Of a DNA stretch of 64,000 nt, positions 9,078 through 18,816 are shown piece after piece. The position numbers and the translations under genes were made by a program. The stretch covers positions 1-64,000 of the forward strand of contig NZ_CADIKK010000035.1 in NCBI RefSeq assembly GCF_902859915.1. The letters run 5' to 3'. How positions within the stretch are numbered: position 1 is the first letter of the stretch; each line of letters begins with the position of its first letter. Source of the stretch: Paraburkholderia ultramafica (GTDB lineage: Bacteria > Pseudomonadota > Gammaproteobacteria > Burkholderiales > Burkholderiaceae). The notes under the pieces were generated by a model, which ran no database searches, had not been told where the DNA came from, and worked only from the letters and a program-made list of their open reading frames with translations.

Positions 9078-9746
9078 ATGAATATGATGCACCCCCGCGC
9101 CGCCGAGCCGATCGTCCCACGCGATCGTTTGTCGCTGCCAGCCGGTCGCGCAGCTGCTCTGGTCCGCGAACTCACCGCTGTCGACCGCGAACGGCTGCTG
9201 GCTCACTTCCTCGCGCTCGACGAAGACGACCGCCTCCTGCGCTTCGGCCAGATCGTGCCGAACCACGTCATCGAAAACTACGTCCGCGCGATCGACTTCA
9301 CCCGCGACACCGTTTTCGGCGTGTTCAACAGCCAACTGGAGCTCACCGGCGTCGGTCACCTGGCCTATCTGCCGGCCGAAGGCGACAAGCGCACTGCCGA
9401 ATTCGGCGTGTCGGTGCTGGAAAGTGTTCGCGGCCAAGGTATCGGCACGAAGCTCTTCGAGCGCGCCGCCATCCGCAGCCGCAACACGCACGTCACAATG
9501 CTTTACATGCACTGCCTGTCGCGCAACTCGACGATGATGCACATCGCGAAGAAGGCCGGCATGAAGATCGAATACGCATATGGCGATGCAGACGCTTATC
9601 TGACCCTGCCGCCGGCGGATCAATCGAGCATCATCGCCGAGATGCTGCAGGAGCAGGCGGCCGTGTTCGACTACGCGCTCAAGCGCCAGGCGCGTCAGGC
9701 GTCCAAGCTGTTCGAGTCGTTCATGACAACGGCCGCTGCAGCCTGA
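9078..9746 (+). CDS. GNAT-family N-acetyltransferase
   Basis: A 222-residue protein with a GNAT fold. The acetyl-CoA binding motif A is seen at VLESVRGQGIGTKLFE (about residues 114-130), after the strand GVGHLAYLP. The substrate is unknown. A strong ribosome site AAAAGGAGAA precedes the start. The upstream 240 bp are AT-rich and should hold its promoter. It is followed by a clear terminator, so it is a single-gene unit. Confidence 0.85.
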   Translation: MNMMHPRAAEPIVPRDRLSLPAGRAAALVRELTAVDRERLLAHFLALDEDDRLLRFGQIVPNHVIENYVRAIDFTRDTVFGVFNSQLELTGVGHLAYLPAEGDKRTAEFGVSVLESVRGQGIGTKLFERAAIRSRNTHVTMLYMHCLSRNSTMMHIAKKAGMKIEYAYGDADAYLTLPPADQSSIIAEMLQEQAAVFDYALKRQARQASKLFESFMTTAAAA

Positions 9747-9771
9747 AACGCCTGGGCTTCGGCGAAATGAC

Positions 9772-9800
9772 AAAGGGCAGCCCTCGCGGCTGCCCTTTTT
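9772..9800 (+). terminator. Rho-independent terminator
   Basis: A stem GGGCAGCC / GGCTGCCC extended by AAA/TTT pairs, with a 5-nt loop and five Ts. It ends the GNAT gene and, read on the other strand, may also serve the convergent Lrp-family gene. Confidence 0.88.
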
Positions 9801-9840
9801 GTTCGCCCGCCGCTTGCCCGCCTGGGCCTTAGCTTCACGC

Positions 9841-10338
9841 TCACAAGATCGGCAGCGCCGTCGTCTCCTTGATCTTGTCCAGCGAGAAGCTCGTTCTCAC
9901 ATCGATCACTGATGGATGGTGCAGCAGCTGATCCTGTACGAAGCGCGAAAAGTGCGCCATGTCCTCCACTTGGACCCGCAGCAAATAATCCATCTCGCCG
10001 GTCATCGCATAGCACGCGACTACCTCCGGCCACGTCTGAACCGCCGCACGAAACAGATCGGCGTGTGTGACGTCGCCACGCGGACTGGGCGTCGGACCGC
10101 CGCCTTTCTCCAGCCGCACATTCACATAGGCAAGCAAGCCGAGCCCGAGCCGTTGCGCGTCGAGCAACGCGACGTAGCCGCGAATCACGCCGCTCTCCTC
10201 CAGCCGGCGAATACGCCGCAAACACGGACTCGGCGACAGATTGATACGCTCGGCGATTTCCTGATTCGACAGCCGGCCATTCTCCTGAAGGATCGCCAGA
10301 ATGCGTCGGTCGATCGCATCGATTTCCATGTTGGCCAT
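9841..10338 (-). CDS. Lrp/AsnC-family transcriptional regulator
   Basis: A 165-residue regulator. The N-terminal winged helix (DRRILAILQENGRLSNQEIA, LSPSPCLRRIRRLEESGVI) is followed by an amino-acid-binding RAM domain. It is divergent from hppD with 170 bp between them, so it probably controls tyrosine or aromatic amino acid catabolism; the effector is not known. An in-frame Met three codons later (MEIDAID) is an alternative start. Confidence 0.93.
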   Translation of the reverse strand: MANMEIDAIDRRILAILQENGRLSNQEIAERINLSPSPCLRRIRRLEESGVIRGYVALLDAQRLGLGLLAYVNVRLEKGGGPTPSPRGDVTHADLFRAAVQTWPEVVACYAMTGEMDYLLRVQVEDMAHFSRFVQDQLLHHPSVIDVRTSFSLDKIKETTALPIL

Positions 10339-10508
10339 CTTCTGCCGTCCGTTCTAAATATTGAGCTAGAAAATAGCGCAAGCGTATCGGTGCACGATTA
10401 AGTTCGCAAGTTTTCGTCGCGAGCAGGGCTTTACACTTGCGTCATTCAGTCGCACTTAATCGCTATCCCCGCTCGCGCAACCCGCCGGCGCACATCAGGA
10501 GACAGGCA

Positions 10509-11606
10509 ATGCAGGTTCCAACCTGGGAAAACCCGCTCGGCACCGACGGCTTCGAATTCATCGAATACACCGCACCGGATCCGAAAGCACTCGGCAAGTT
10601 GTTCGAGCAGATGGGCTTCACCGCCGTCGCGCGGCATCGTCACAAAGACGTGACGCTGTATCGCCAGGGCGAGATCAATTTCATCGTCAACGGGGAACCG
10701 GATTCGTTCGCGCAACGCTTCACGCGTCTGCACGGCCCATCGATCTGCGCGATCGCGTTCCGCGTTCAGGACGCGGCCAAGGCCTACAAGCAGGCGTTGG
10801 AAAAAGGCGCATGGGGCTTCGACAACAAGACCGGCCCGATGGAGTTGAACATCCCGGCAATCAAAGGTATCGGCGACTCGCTGATCTATTTCGTGGACCG
10901 CTGGCGCGGCAAGAACGGCGCGGCGCCGAACAGCATCGGCAACATCGATATTTACGACGTCGATTTCGAACCGATTCCGGGTGCGAACCCGAATCCGGTT
11001 GGCCACGGCCTGACCTACATCGACCATTTGACGCACAACGTGCACCGCGGCCGCATGCGGGAATGGGCGGAGTTCTATGAGCGCCTGTTCAACTTCCGCG
11101 AAGTGCGTTACTTCGACATCGAAGGCAAGGTGACGGGCGTGAAATCGAAGGCAATGACTTCGCCGTGCGGCAAGATCCGGATTCCGATCAACGAAGAAGG
11201 TTCGGACACGGCCGGCCAGATTCAGGAGTATCTGGACGCGTATCACGGCGAAGGCATTCAGCACATCGCGCTCGGCAGCAACGACATCTATCGCACGGTG
11301 GACGGGTTGCGCGCCGCGAACATTTCGTTGCTCGATACGATCGACACTTACTATGAACTGGTCGATCGCCGCGTGCCGAATCACGGTGAGCCGCTGGACG
11401 AACTGCGCAAGCGCAAGATCCTGATCGACGGCGCGCCGGAAGACCTGCTGCTGCAGATCTTCACCGAAAACCAGATCGGCCCGATCTTCTTCGAGATCAT
11501 CCAGCGCAAGGGCAACCAGGGCTTCGGCGAGGGCAACTTCAAGGCGCTGTTCGAATCGATCGAACTGGATCAGATTCGCCGTGGTGTGGTGCAGGACAAA
11601 GCCTGA
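10509..11606 (+). CDS. hppD: 4-hydroxyphenylpyruvate dioxygenase
   Basis: A 365-residue Fe(II) dioxygenase that converts 4-hydroxyphenylpyruvate to homogentisate in tyrosine breakdown. Two vicinal-oxygen-chelate halves are present. The three iron ligands are visible: His173 (DHLTHNV), His252 (GIQHIALGS) and Glu329 (FFEIIQR). The start MQVPTWENPLG follows the ribosome site AGGAGA; an upstream in-frame ATG would add 24 atypical residues. It is divergent from the Lrp-type regulator and is followed by a strong terminator. Confidence 0.96.
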   Translation: MQVPTWENPLGTDGFEFIEYTAPDPKALGKLFEQMGFTAVARHRHKDVTLYRQGEINFIVNGEPDSFAQRFTRLHGPSICAIAFRVQDAAKAYKQALEKGAWGFDNKTGPMELNIPAIKGIGDSLIYFVDRWRGKNGAAPNSIGNIDIYDVDFEPIPGANPNPVGHGLTYIDHLTHNVHRGRMREWAEFYERLFNFREVRYFDIEGKVTGVKSKAMTSPCGKIRIPINEEGSDTAGQIQEYLDAYHGEGIQHIALGSNDIYRTVDGLRAANISLLDTIDTYYELVDRRVPNHGEPLDELRKRKILIDGAPEDLLLQIFTENQIGPIFFEIIQRKGNQGFGEGNFKALFESIELDQIRRGVVQDKA

Positions 11607-11663
11607 CGACTGGCAACCAGCATCCGACTCGCGGCCGCGCGGAACCTGCGAAATACCAATAAA

Positions 11664-11706
11664 AATGAAAGGGGCGAGGATCTCACGATCCCCGCCCCTT
11701 TCATTT
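11664..11706 (+). terminator. Rho-independent terminator after hppD
   Basis: A long stem AATGAAAGGGGCG / CGCCCCTTTCATT, with an inner GGATC/GATCC pair separated by a one-base mismatch. The near-perfect dyad can act on both strands, serving hppD and the convergent small gene at 11779. Confidence 0.85.
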
Positions 11707-11778
11707 GCGCCGTTGCCTCAAGTGGAATTCAAACGGACAACGGCCGGTTATCAACCGACGCACCGCCTCAGCGGCGCG

Positions 11779-11979
11779 TCACGAATTCTGGTTTTCCTCG
11801 TCCGCCTTGCTGGAACGCGTGACGCGATCCATTGCAATGCGTGCGGGCGCGACGTGCGCCGTCCGGCTAATCGCGTTCGACAGAGCCCCTGCGCTGCCCG
11901 GGTTCGAGCGCACCGGCGCGCTCATGGCGAAAAATGCGGCGGAGACCATCAGGAAGGTCTGGATGTTTCTGGTGTTCAT
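11779..11979 (-). CDS. Small exported hypothetical protein
   Basis: A 66-residue protein that I do not recognise. The first ~25 residues (MNTRNIQTFLMVSAAFFAMS) look like a signal peptide, and the rest is polar. Support for a real gene is the ribosome site AAAAGGAGT seven bases before the ATG and its convergent placement against the hppD terminator. No conserved domain is seen. Confidence 0.5.
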   Translation of the reverse strand: MNTRNIQTFLMVSAAFFAMSAPVRSNPGSAGALSNAISRTAHVAPARIAMDRVTRSSKADEENQNS

Positions 11980-12348
11980 GCGTACTCCTTTTCTAACTGC
12001 CCTGTTGTCCTGAAGCTCCGCCGAATGCGGAGCGTTGCGTAGACATTGCTCACAGGTGCCCGGTTAGACAGGGATTTACTCTGCGGTTCCATGATTTTGT
12101 AGCTTTTACAGCTTGTTACAGGCGCCCTCGCGACACGACCCAAAATGGACAGAAAGCGCATGGAAAGCGCTTGCGCGCGTCCGCCAAGCCCGCTGCACAC
12201 GAGCTTTTGGCGCGCTGCGGCGGGTTTCCACCAGTGCTACCATCACTTAAAACACGTCAATATGACGGCCCCGGCCCTCCGCATTCACAAGATGCCACGG
12301 CCCAACACAAGTTTTGGTGATCCCAAACTGAGTGGAGGAGTACACATA
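11980..12348. other. Intergenic region before the indolepyruvate oxidoreductase
   Basis: 369 bp without a convincing gene. It should hold the promoters for the divergent small exported protein and for the indolepyruvate ferredoxin oxidoreductase. The ribosome site GGAGGAG for the latter is at 12334-12340. Short open frames here have poor codon patterns. Confidence 0.5.
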
Positions 12349-15300
12349 ATGAATGCCCCGCTAGACGCAGGTCAGCGAGCCTCGCTCGAAGCCGCGTTGT
12401 CTTCCGTCACGCTCGACGACAAATACACCCTCGAACGCGGCCGCGCGTACATGAGCGGCATCCAGGCGCTGGTGCGTCTGCCGATGCTGCAGCAGGAACG
12501 CGACCGGGCCGCCGGACTCAATACTGCCGGCTTCATCTCCGGTTACCGTGGATCGCCACTCGGCGGACTCGACCAATCTCTGTGGAAGGCGAAACAGCAT
12601 CTCGCCGCGCATCAGGTCGTGTTCCAGCCCGGCGTCAACGAAGACCTCGCCGCGACCTCCGTCTGGGGCTCGCAACAGGTCAATCTGTACCCGAGCGCCA
12701 AATACGACGGCGTGTTCTCGATGTGGTACGGCAAGGGCCCCGGCGTCGACCGTTCCGGCGACGTCTTCAAGCACGGCAACTCGGCAGGCTCATCGCGGCA
12801 CGGTGGCGTTCTCGTGCTCGCCGGCGACGACCATGCGGCCAAATCGTCGACGCTCGCGCATCAGTCCGAGCACATCTTCAAGGCCTGCGGTCTGCCGGTG
12901 CTGTTCCCGTCGAACGTGCAGGAATATCTCGACTTCGGTCTGCACGGCTGGGCGATGAGCCGCTACTCCGGCCTGTGGGTGGCGATGAAGTGCGTGACCG
13001 ATGTGGTCGAATCGTCCGCTTCGGTGGATATCGATCCGCACCGCACGGAGATCATCCTGCCGGACGACTTCGTGATGCCCGAGGGCGGCCTGAACATCCG
13101 CTGGCCCGATCCGCCGCTGGTGCAGGAAGCGCGTCTGCTCGACTACAAGTGGTATGCCGCGCTCGCCTACGTGCGCGCGAACAAACTGGATCGCGTCGAA
13201 ATCGATTCGCCGCATGCGCGCTTCGGCATCATGACCGGCGGCAAGGCCTATCTCGACGTGCGTCAGGCGTTGACCGACCTCGGTCTCGACGACGAAACCT
13301 GTTCGCGCATCGGCATCCGGCTCTACAAGGTCGGCTGCGTATGGCCGCTCGAAGCGCAAGGCGCGCATGCCTTCGCGCGCGGTCTCGACGAAATTCTGGT
13401 GGTCGAAGAAAAGCGCCAGATTCTCGAATACGCGATCAAGGAAGAACTGTACAACTGGCCTGACGCGCAGCGTCCGCGCGTGTTCGGCAAGTTCGACGAA
13501 AAGGACGGCGCGGGCGGCGAATGGTCAGTGCCGATGGGCAACTGGCTGCTGCCGGCGCACTACGAACTCTCGCCGGCGATCATCGCGAAGGCGATTGCGA
13601 CACGGCTCGACAAGTTCGATCTGCCATCGGACGTGCGCGCTCGCATCGCCGCACGCATCGCGGTGATCGAAGCGAAGGAAAAAGCGCTCGCGCGCCCGCG
13701 CGTGGAAGCCGAGCGCAAGCCGTGGTTCTGCTCGGGTTGCCCGCACAACACGTCGACCAATGTGCCGGAAGGTTCGCGCGCGATGGCCGGCATCGGCTGC
13801 CATTACATGACGGTCTGGATGGACCGCAGCACCAGCACCTTCAGCCAGATGGGCGGCGAAGGCGTCGCGTGGATCGGCCAGGCGCCGTTCACCAACGACA
13901 AGCACGTATTCGCCAACCTCGGCGACGGCACCTACTTCCACTCGGGGCTGCTGGCGATTCGCGCGGCGATCGCGTCGAAGGCGAACATCACTTACAAGCT
14001 GCTCTACAACGATGCGGTCGCCATGACGGGCGGCCAGCCGGTCGACGGGGTGCTGACCGTGCCGCAGATCACGCATCAGCTCGCCGCCGAAGGCGCGAGC
14101 AAAATCGTGATCGTCACTGACGAGCCGGAGAAGTACCCAGGGAACGTCGGGCTCGCGCCGGGGATCGACATCCACCATCGCGACAAACTCGACGAAGTGC
14201 AGCGCCAGTTGCGCGAAATTGTCGGCACCACGATCCTGATCTACGACCAGACTTGCGCGACCGAGAAGCGCCGTCGCAGGAAACGCGGCACCTATCCGGA
14301 TCCGGCGCGGCGCGTCGTGATCAACGAGGCCGTGTGCGAAGGCTGCGGTGATTGTTCGGTGAAGTCGAATTGCCTGTCGGTCGAGCCGCTCGACACCGAG
14401 TACGGCACGAAGCGTCAGATCAACCAATCGACCTGCAACAAGGATTTTTCGTGCGTGAACGGGTTCTGCCCGAGCTTCGTCTCCGTTGAAGGCGGTCAGT
14501 TGCGCAAGCCGAAGGCAGCCGCGGCCGCGGGCGGCGACGCGATGCCGCCGGTGCCGGAACCGGAGTTGCCGGCGATCGACCGTCCTTATGGCGTGCTGGT
14601 CACGGGCGTCGGCGGCACGGGCGTCGTGACGATCGGCGCGCTGCTCGGCATGGCCGCGCATCTGGAGAACAAGGGCGTCACCGTGCTCGACGTCACCGGC
14701 CTCGCGCAGAAAGGCGGCGCCGTGATGAGCCACGTGCAGATCGCGACACATCCGGCCGACATTCACGCGACCCGTATCGCGATGGGCGAAGCGAGCCTCG
14801 TGATCGGCTGCGATGCGATCGTCACCGCCAGCGACGAATGCGTGTCGCGGATGCAGGCGGGCCGCACGCGCGTCGTGCTGAACAGCGCGCACACGCCGAC
14901 CGCTGAACTGATCAAGAATCCCAACTGGCGCTTCCCCGGCAGCAGCACGGAAGCCGACGTGCGCGCCGGCGCGGGCGACGAGGGTGTCGATACGGTCGAC
15001 GCGAATCACTTCGCGGTCGCGCTGCTCGGCGATGCGATCTATACGAATCCGTTCGTGCTCGGTTACGCATGGCAACGCGGCTGGGTGCCGCTGACGTATC
15101 GGTCGCTGATGCGCGCAATCGAGTTGAACAACGTGCAGATCGAGAAGAACCGGGCGGCATTCGAATGGGGCCGCCGCGCCGCCCACGATCTTGCCGCGGT
15201 GCGCAAGCTCGCGCAATCGCAAGGACGCGGTGCCGCGGCCGAAACGGCGAGCAGCAAGATCATCGCGCTGCACACGCCGAAGGCGCTCGACACGGTGATC

Positions 15301-15948
15301 AACAAACGCGCCGACTACCTCGCGGCATGGCAAAACCGTGCGTACGCCGATCGTTATCGCGCACTGGTGTCGGAAGTGCGGGTGGCGGAAGCGGCGCTCG
15401 ATTCGGTCGACGGCCAGTTGCCGCTGACCGAAGCGGTCGCGAAGAATCTGCACAAGCTGATGGCGTACAAGGACGAGTACGAAGTCGCCCGGCTGTACAG
15501 CGACCCGGCGTTCATCGAAAAACTGAAGGCGAATTTCGAAGGCGACTGGAAGCTGCATATTCACCTTGCGCCGCCGACGTTCTCGAAAAAGGACGCTCAA
15601 GGTCATCTGGTGAAAAAGAAGTACGGTCCCTGGGTCTTCAGCGCGATGCACGTGCTGGCCAAACTCAAGTTCCTGCGCGGCACCGCGTTCGACGTCTTCG
15701 GCAAGACGGACGAGCGTCGTACCGAACGCGCGCTGATCGTCGAATACGAGGCACTGGTGCGCGAACTGATCGGCGGGCTGAATGCGCAGAAGCGTGAACT
15801 CGCGATAGAACTGGCGAATCTGCCGGACGGCATCCGCGGTTATGGCCACGTGAAGGAAAACAACCTGAAGGGCGTGCGGATCAAGTGGAACGAGTTGCTG
15901 ACTCGCTGGCGTTCGGCGGAGGCTGGCAGCACGCAACACGCGGCCTAA
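12349..15948 (+). CDS. Indolepyruvate ferredoxin oxidoreductase, fused alpha/gamma single-chain form
   Basis: A 1199-residue enzyme that oxidatively decarboxylates aryl-pyruvates such as indolepyruvate to aryl-acetyl-CoA with a thiamine cofactor and an electron acceptor. Order: pyrimidine-binding part at the N-terminus (SGYRGSPLGGLD), a cysteine motif CSGCPHNTS, the thiamine-diphosphate site at about residue 525 (LGDGTYFHSG with LLYNDAVAMTGG), a ferredoxin-like Cys cluster at about 661 (CEGCGDCSVKSNC), and a gamma domain from about 747 (GVGGTGVVTIGALL). The start MNAPLDAGQ is set by GGAGGAG. Its product can feed phenylacetyl-CoA into the nearby paa pathway; this link is inferred. Confidence 0.93.
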   Translation: MNAPLDAGQRASLEAALSSVTLDDKYTLERGRAYMSGIQALVRLPMLQQERDRAAGLNTAGFISGYRGSPLGGLDQSLWKAKQHLAAHQVVFQPGVNEDLAATSVWGSQQVNLYPSAKYDGVFSMWYGKGPGVDRSGDVFKHGNSAGSSRHGGVLVLAGDDHAAKSSTLAHQSEHIFKACGLPVLFPSNVQEYLDFGLHGWAMSRYSGLWVAMKCVTDVVESSASVDIDPHRTEIILPDDFVMPEGGLNIRWPDPPLVQEARLLDYKWYAALAYVRANKLDRVEIDSPHARFGIMTGGKAYLDVRQALTDLGLDDETCSRIGIRLYKVGCVWPLEAQGAHAFARGLDEILVVEEKRQILEYAIKEELYNWPDAQRPRVFGKFDEKDGAGGEWSVPMGNWLLPAHYELSPAIIAKAIATRLDKFDLPSDVRARIAARIAVIEAKEKALARPRVEAERKPWFCSGCPHNTSTNVPEGSRAMAGIGCHYMTVWMDRSTSTFSQMGGEGVAWIGQAPFTNDKHVFANLGDGTYFHSGLLAIRAAIASKANITYKLLYNDAVAMTGGQPVDGVLTVPQITHQLAAEGASKIVIVTDEPEKYPGNVGLAPGIDIHHRDKLDEVQRQLREIVGTTILIYDQTCATEKRRRRKRGTYPDPARRVVINEAVCEGCGDCSVKSNCLSVEPLDTEYGTKRQINQSTCNKDFSCVNGFCPSFVSVEGGQLRKPKAAAAAGGDAMPPVPEPELPAIDRPYGVLVTGVGGTGVVTIGALLGMAAHLENKGVTVLDVTGLAQKGGAVMSHVQIATHPADIHATRIAMGEASLVIGCDAIVTASDECVSRMQAGRTRVVLNSAHTPTAELIKNPNWRFPGSSTEADVRAGAGDEGVDTVDANHFAVALLGDAIYTNPFVLGYAWQRGWVPLTYRSLMRAIELNNVQIEKNRAAFEWGRRAAHDLAAVRKLAQSQGRGAAAETASSKIIALHTPKALDTVINKRADYLAAWQNRAYADRYRALVSEVRVAEAALDSVDGQLPLTEAVAKNLHKLMAYKDEYEVARLYSDPAFIEKLKANFEGDWKLHIHLAPPTFSKKDAQGHLVKKKYGPWVFSAMHVLAKLKFLRGTAFDVFGKTDERRTERALIVEYEALVRELIGGLNAQKRELAIELANLPDGIRGYGHVKENNLKGVRIKWNELLTRWRSAEAGSTQHAA

Positions 15949-16000
15949 GCGTGATGCAATTGGCTTGACCGGAGCATCGGTCTAAGGCTGTCTGAAATGG

Positions 16001-16034
16001 AAAGGCGGCTGTCCTCACGGACAGCCGCCTTTTT
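16001..16034 (+). terminator. Rho-independent terminator
   Basis: A 14-bp stem AAAGGCGGCTGTCC / GGACAGCCGCCTTT with a TCAC loop and trailing Ts. It ends the indolepyruvate oxidoreductase transcript and is nearly symmetric, so it may also work for the convergent maeB. Confidence 0.9.
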
Positions 16035-16147
16035 CCTGCGATAGAAAAACGCCACGGAATCAACTTCCGTGGCGCTCTCACCGGTTCATCGCAAACGCCT
16101 CGATGCAGCGCCGCTTCAACCCTCAAGCCATCCGCATGACTTCGCGT

Positions 16148-18418
16148 TCACGCCTTGCGTGCGTTCGCCGAAGCCACCGCCGTCATGTTGATGATCCGGC
16201 GCACGGTCGCAGCCGGCGTCAGGACGTGCACCGGCTTTGCCGCGCCCAGCAGGATCGGACCGACCGTCACGCCTTCGCCGCCGATCATCTTCAGCAGGTT
16301 GTACGTGATGTTCGCCGCTTCGACGTTCGGCATGATCAGCAGGTTCGCTTCGCCGGTCAGCGTCGTGCCCGGGAACGCAGCCTTGCGGACCGCTTCCGAC
16401 AATGCCGCATCGCCGTGCATCTCACCATCGATTTCAAGCGTCGGCGCGCGTTCCGTAATCAGCTTGCGAGCCGCGGCCATCCGTTGCGACGACGATGACG
16501 GCGCGCTGCCGAAGTTCGAGTTCGACAGCAAGGCCACCTTCGGCGTGATACCGAACTTCTCGATTTCGCCCGCAGCCAGCATCGTCATGTCGGCGAGCTG
16601 TTCGGCGGTCGGCGTTTCGTTCACGTACGTGTCGCAGATGAACAGATTGCGGCCCGGCAGCATCAGCAGATTCATCGCGGCGAAGTTCTGCACGTCGTCC
16701 GCCTTGCCCAGCACCTGATCGATGAAATTCAGATGGGTGTGGTACTGGCCGATCATCCCGCAGATCATGCCGTCTGCTTCGCCGAGACGCACGAGGATCG
16801 CGCCGATCAGCGTGTTGAACTTGCGCATCGCGGCCTTCGCGACGTCCGGCGTGACGCCTTCGCGCGCGCCGAGTTCGTGGTACGCCTGCCAGCATTTCTG
16901 GTAGCGCGGATCGTCTTCCGGATCGACGATCTCGACGTCTTCGCCGCACTTGAGCTTCGAGCCCATCTTCTTCAGACGCATCTCGATCACCGACGGACGG
17001 CCGACCAGAATCGGCCTGGCGATCTTTTCCAGCAGCACGAATTGCGCGGCGCGCAGCACGCGCTCGTCTTCACCTTCGGCGAACACGATGCGCGCCGGCT
17101 CGGACTTCGCCGCGGCGAACACCGGACGCATCACCATGCCGGTGCGATACACCGTCGCGCCAAGTTCTTCGCGGTACGCGTCCATGTCCTTGATCGGACG
17201 GGTCGCGACGCCCGAATCCATCGCCGCTTGCGCGACGGCCGGCGCGATCTTGATGATCAGGCGCGGATCGAACGGCTTCGGAATCAGGTACTCCGGACCG
17301 AATTCCAGCGAGTGGCCTTCGTAAGCCTTCGCGACTTCATCGCCCTGATCGGTTTCTTCGGCCAGTTCGGCGATCGCGCGCACGCATGCGAGCTTCATTT
17401 CTTCCGTGATCGTGGTTGCGCCGACATCCAGCGCGCCGCGGAAGATGAACGGGAAGCACAGCACGTTGTTGACCTGGTTCGGGTAGTCCGAACGGCCCGT
17501 CGCGATGATGCAGTCGGGGCGAACTTTCTTCGCTTCTTCCGGGCGGATTTCCGGCTCCGGATTCGCCAGCGCGAGAATCAGCGGCCGGGTGCCCATTTCG
17601 ACGACCATTTCCGGCTTCAGCACGCCCGCGCTCGAGCAGCCGAGGAACACGTCGGCGCCGCGGATCGCGTCGGCCAGCGTGCGCGCTTCGGTGTTCGCCG
17701 CGTAACGTTCCTTCGACGGATCGAGGTTGCCGCGGCCTTCGTAGATCACGCCCTTGGAATCGGTAACGAGAATGTGCTCCTTCGACAGACCCAGGTTCAC
17801 CAGCAGATCCAGACACGCGATCGCCGCCGCGCCCGCGCCCGAACACACCAGCTTCACTTCGTCGAGCTTCTTGCCGACCACTTTCAGGCCGTTCAGGATC
17901 GCCGCCGAAGCGATGATCGCGGTGCCGTGCTGATCGTCGTGGAAGACTGGAATCTTCATGCGCTCGCGCAGCTTCTTCTCGATGTAGAAGCACTCGGGCG
18001 CCTTGATGTCTTCGAGGTTGATGCCGCCCAGCGTGGGCTCGAGCATCGCGATCGCTTCAACCAGCTTGTCCGGATCGGACTCGGAGAGCTCGATGTCGAA
18101 CACGTCGATGCCGGCAAACTTCTTGAACAGACAACCCTTGCCTTCCATCACCGGCTTCGCGGCGAGCGGGCCGATGTTGCCGAGGCCGAGCACAGCCGTG
18201 CCGTTCGTGATCACGCCGACGAGGTTGCCGCGCGACGTGTACTTCTGCGCGTCCAGCGGTTCGTCGAAGATCGCCATACACGCCGCGGCGACACCCGGCG
18301 AATACGCGAGCGACAGATCGAGCTGATTCGATAGCGGCTTGGTGGGCGTGACCGAAATCTTGCCGGGTTTCGGATTCTGGTGGTATGCGAGAGCGCTTTG
18401 CTTAAGTTGTTCGTCCAT
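16148..18418 (-). CDS. maeB: NADP-dependent malic enzyme with C-terminal phosphotransacetylase-like domain
   Basis: A 756-residue two-domain protein. Residues ~1-420 are malic enzyme (SLAYSPGVAAAC, GNLVGVITNGTAVLGLG, FHDDQHGTAII, CSGAGAAAIACLDLL), converting malate to pyruvate and CO2 with NADP+. Residues ~430-756 resemble phosphate acetyltransferase (RIVFAEGEDERVLRAA, LLSNSNFGS), a domain usually regulatory in MaeB. The length is normal for this hybrid type. It is monocistronic between two intergenic regions. Confidence 0.95.
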   Translation of the reverse strand: MDEQLKQSALAYHQNPKPGKISVTPTKPLSNQLDLSLAYSPGVAAACMAIFDEPLDAQKYTSRGNLVGVITNGTAVLGLGNIGPLAAKPVMEGKGCLFKKFAGIDVFDIELSESDPDKLVEAIAMLEPTLGGINLEDIKAPECFYIEKKLRERMKIPVFHDDQHGTAIIASAAILNGLKVVGKKLDEVKLVCSGAGAAAIACLDLLVNLGLSKEHILVTDSKGVIYEGRGNLDPSKERYAANTEARTLADAIRGADVFLGCSSAGVLKPEMVVEMGTRPLILALANPEPEIRPEEAKKVRPDCIIATGRSDYPNQVNNVLCFPFIFRGALDVGATTITEEMKLACVRAIAELAEETDQGDEVAKAYEGHSLEFGPEYLIPKPFDPRLIIKIAPAVAQAAMDSGVATRPIKDMDAYREELGATVYRTGMVMRPVFAAAKSEPARIVFAEGEDERVLRAAQFVLLEKIARPILVGRPSVIEMRLKKMGSKLKCGEDVEIVDPEDDPRYQKCWQAYHELGAREGVTPDVAKAAMRKFNTLIGAILVRLGEADGMICGMIGQYHTHLNFIDQVLGKADDVQNFAAMNLLMLPGRNLFICDTYVNETPTAEQLADMTMLAAGEIEKFGITPKVALLSNSNFGSAPSSSSQRMAAARKLITERAPTLEIDGEMHGDAALSEAVRKAAFPGTTLTGEANLLIMPNVEAANITYNLLKMIGGEGVTVGPILLGAAKPVHVLTPAATVRRIINMTAVASANARKA

Positions 18419-18621
18419 TTTTTAGCCTGCGAGACGTAAGAAATTGGGCCCGGCACACCGCATAGCTGGCGTCGCCTGCAACTGTCGAATGAAACACCGA
18501 CCGAGGCGGTTTGCGCATGCACCGGGTAGGCGCGGCGTTGAGCCGCGACGACGAACAGGACATGCGGAGTGCTTCGCGGGTCGGTTAGTGTACACCCCGC
18601 ATGCGTCGATGCACTGAGTGG

Positions 18622-18816
18622 TTAACACGACTCACCATCGGCGAAACAGGGGTCGGCGGCGATCGCCGGCAGCATGAAACCGAGGATCAGTAGATCGAAG
18701 CCGTCCATCGCGTAACCGAGCACCGACGCGAGCAATGCGCGGCCCGCGTAGCCATTTTGATCGGATGTGCGGGTGTCGGTGGCGGAGGAGGCGGCGGCGG
18801 CGGTCATTGAAAGCAT
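18622..18816 (-). pseudogene. MFS transporter remnant (N-terminal stub)
   Basis: The minus strand encodes MLSMTAAAASSAT... and then GRALLASVLGYAMDGFDLLI, LGFMLPAIAAD, which is the first transmembrane segment typical of aromatic-acid/H+ symporter-type MFS proteins. After ~54 residues the homology breaks off in DPCFADGESC and a stop, so about 85-90% of a normal ~430-residue transporter is missing. It is best read as a deletion remnant between maeB and pyrE. A functional small peptide cannot be excluded. Confidence 0.7.

Noticed and set aside
11976..12200. 74-codon minus-strand frame upstream of the small exported protein gene
   Set aside because: No ribosome site and it covers the promoter region of the indolepyruvate oxidoreductase gene; probably chance.
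13525..15939. 804-codon minus-strand frame opposite the indolepyruvate oxidoreductase gene
   Set aside because: The plus-strand protein has thiamine and Fe-S motifs throughout; the reverse frame is Arg/His-rich low-complexity shadow.
16733..18334. 533-codon plus-strand frame opposite maeB
   Set aside because: It is a mirror of the maeB codon pattern; no domain is visible.
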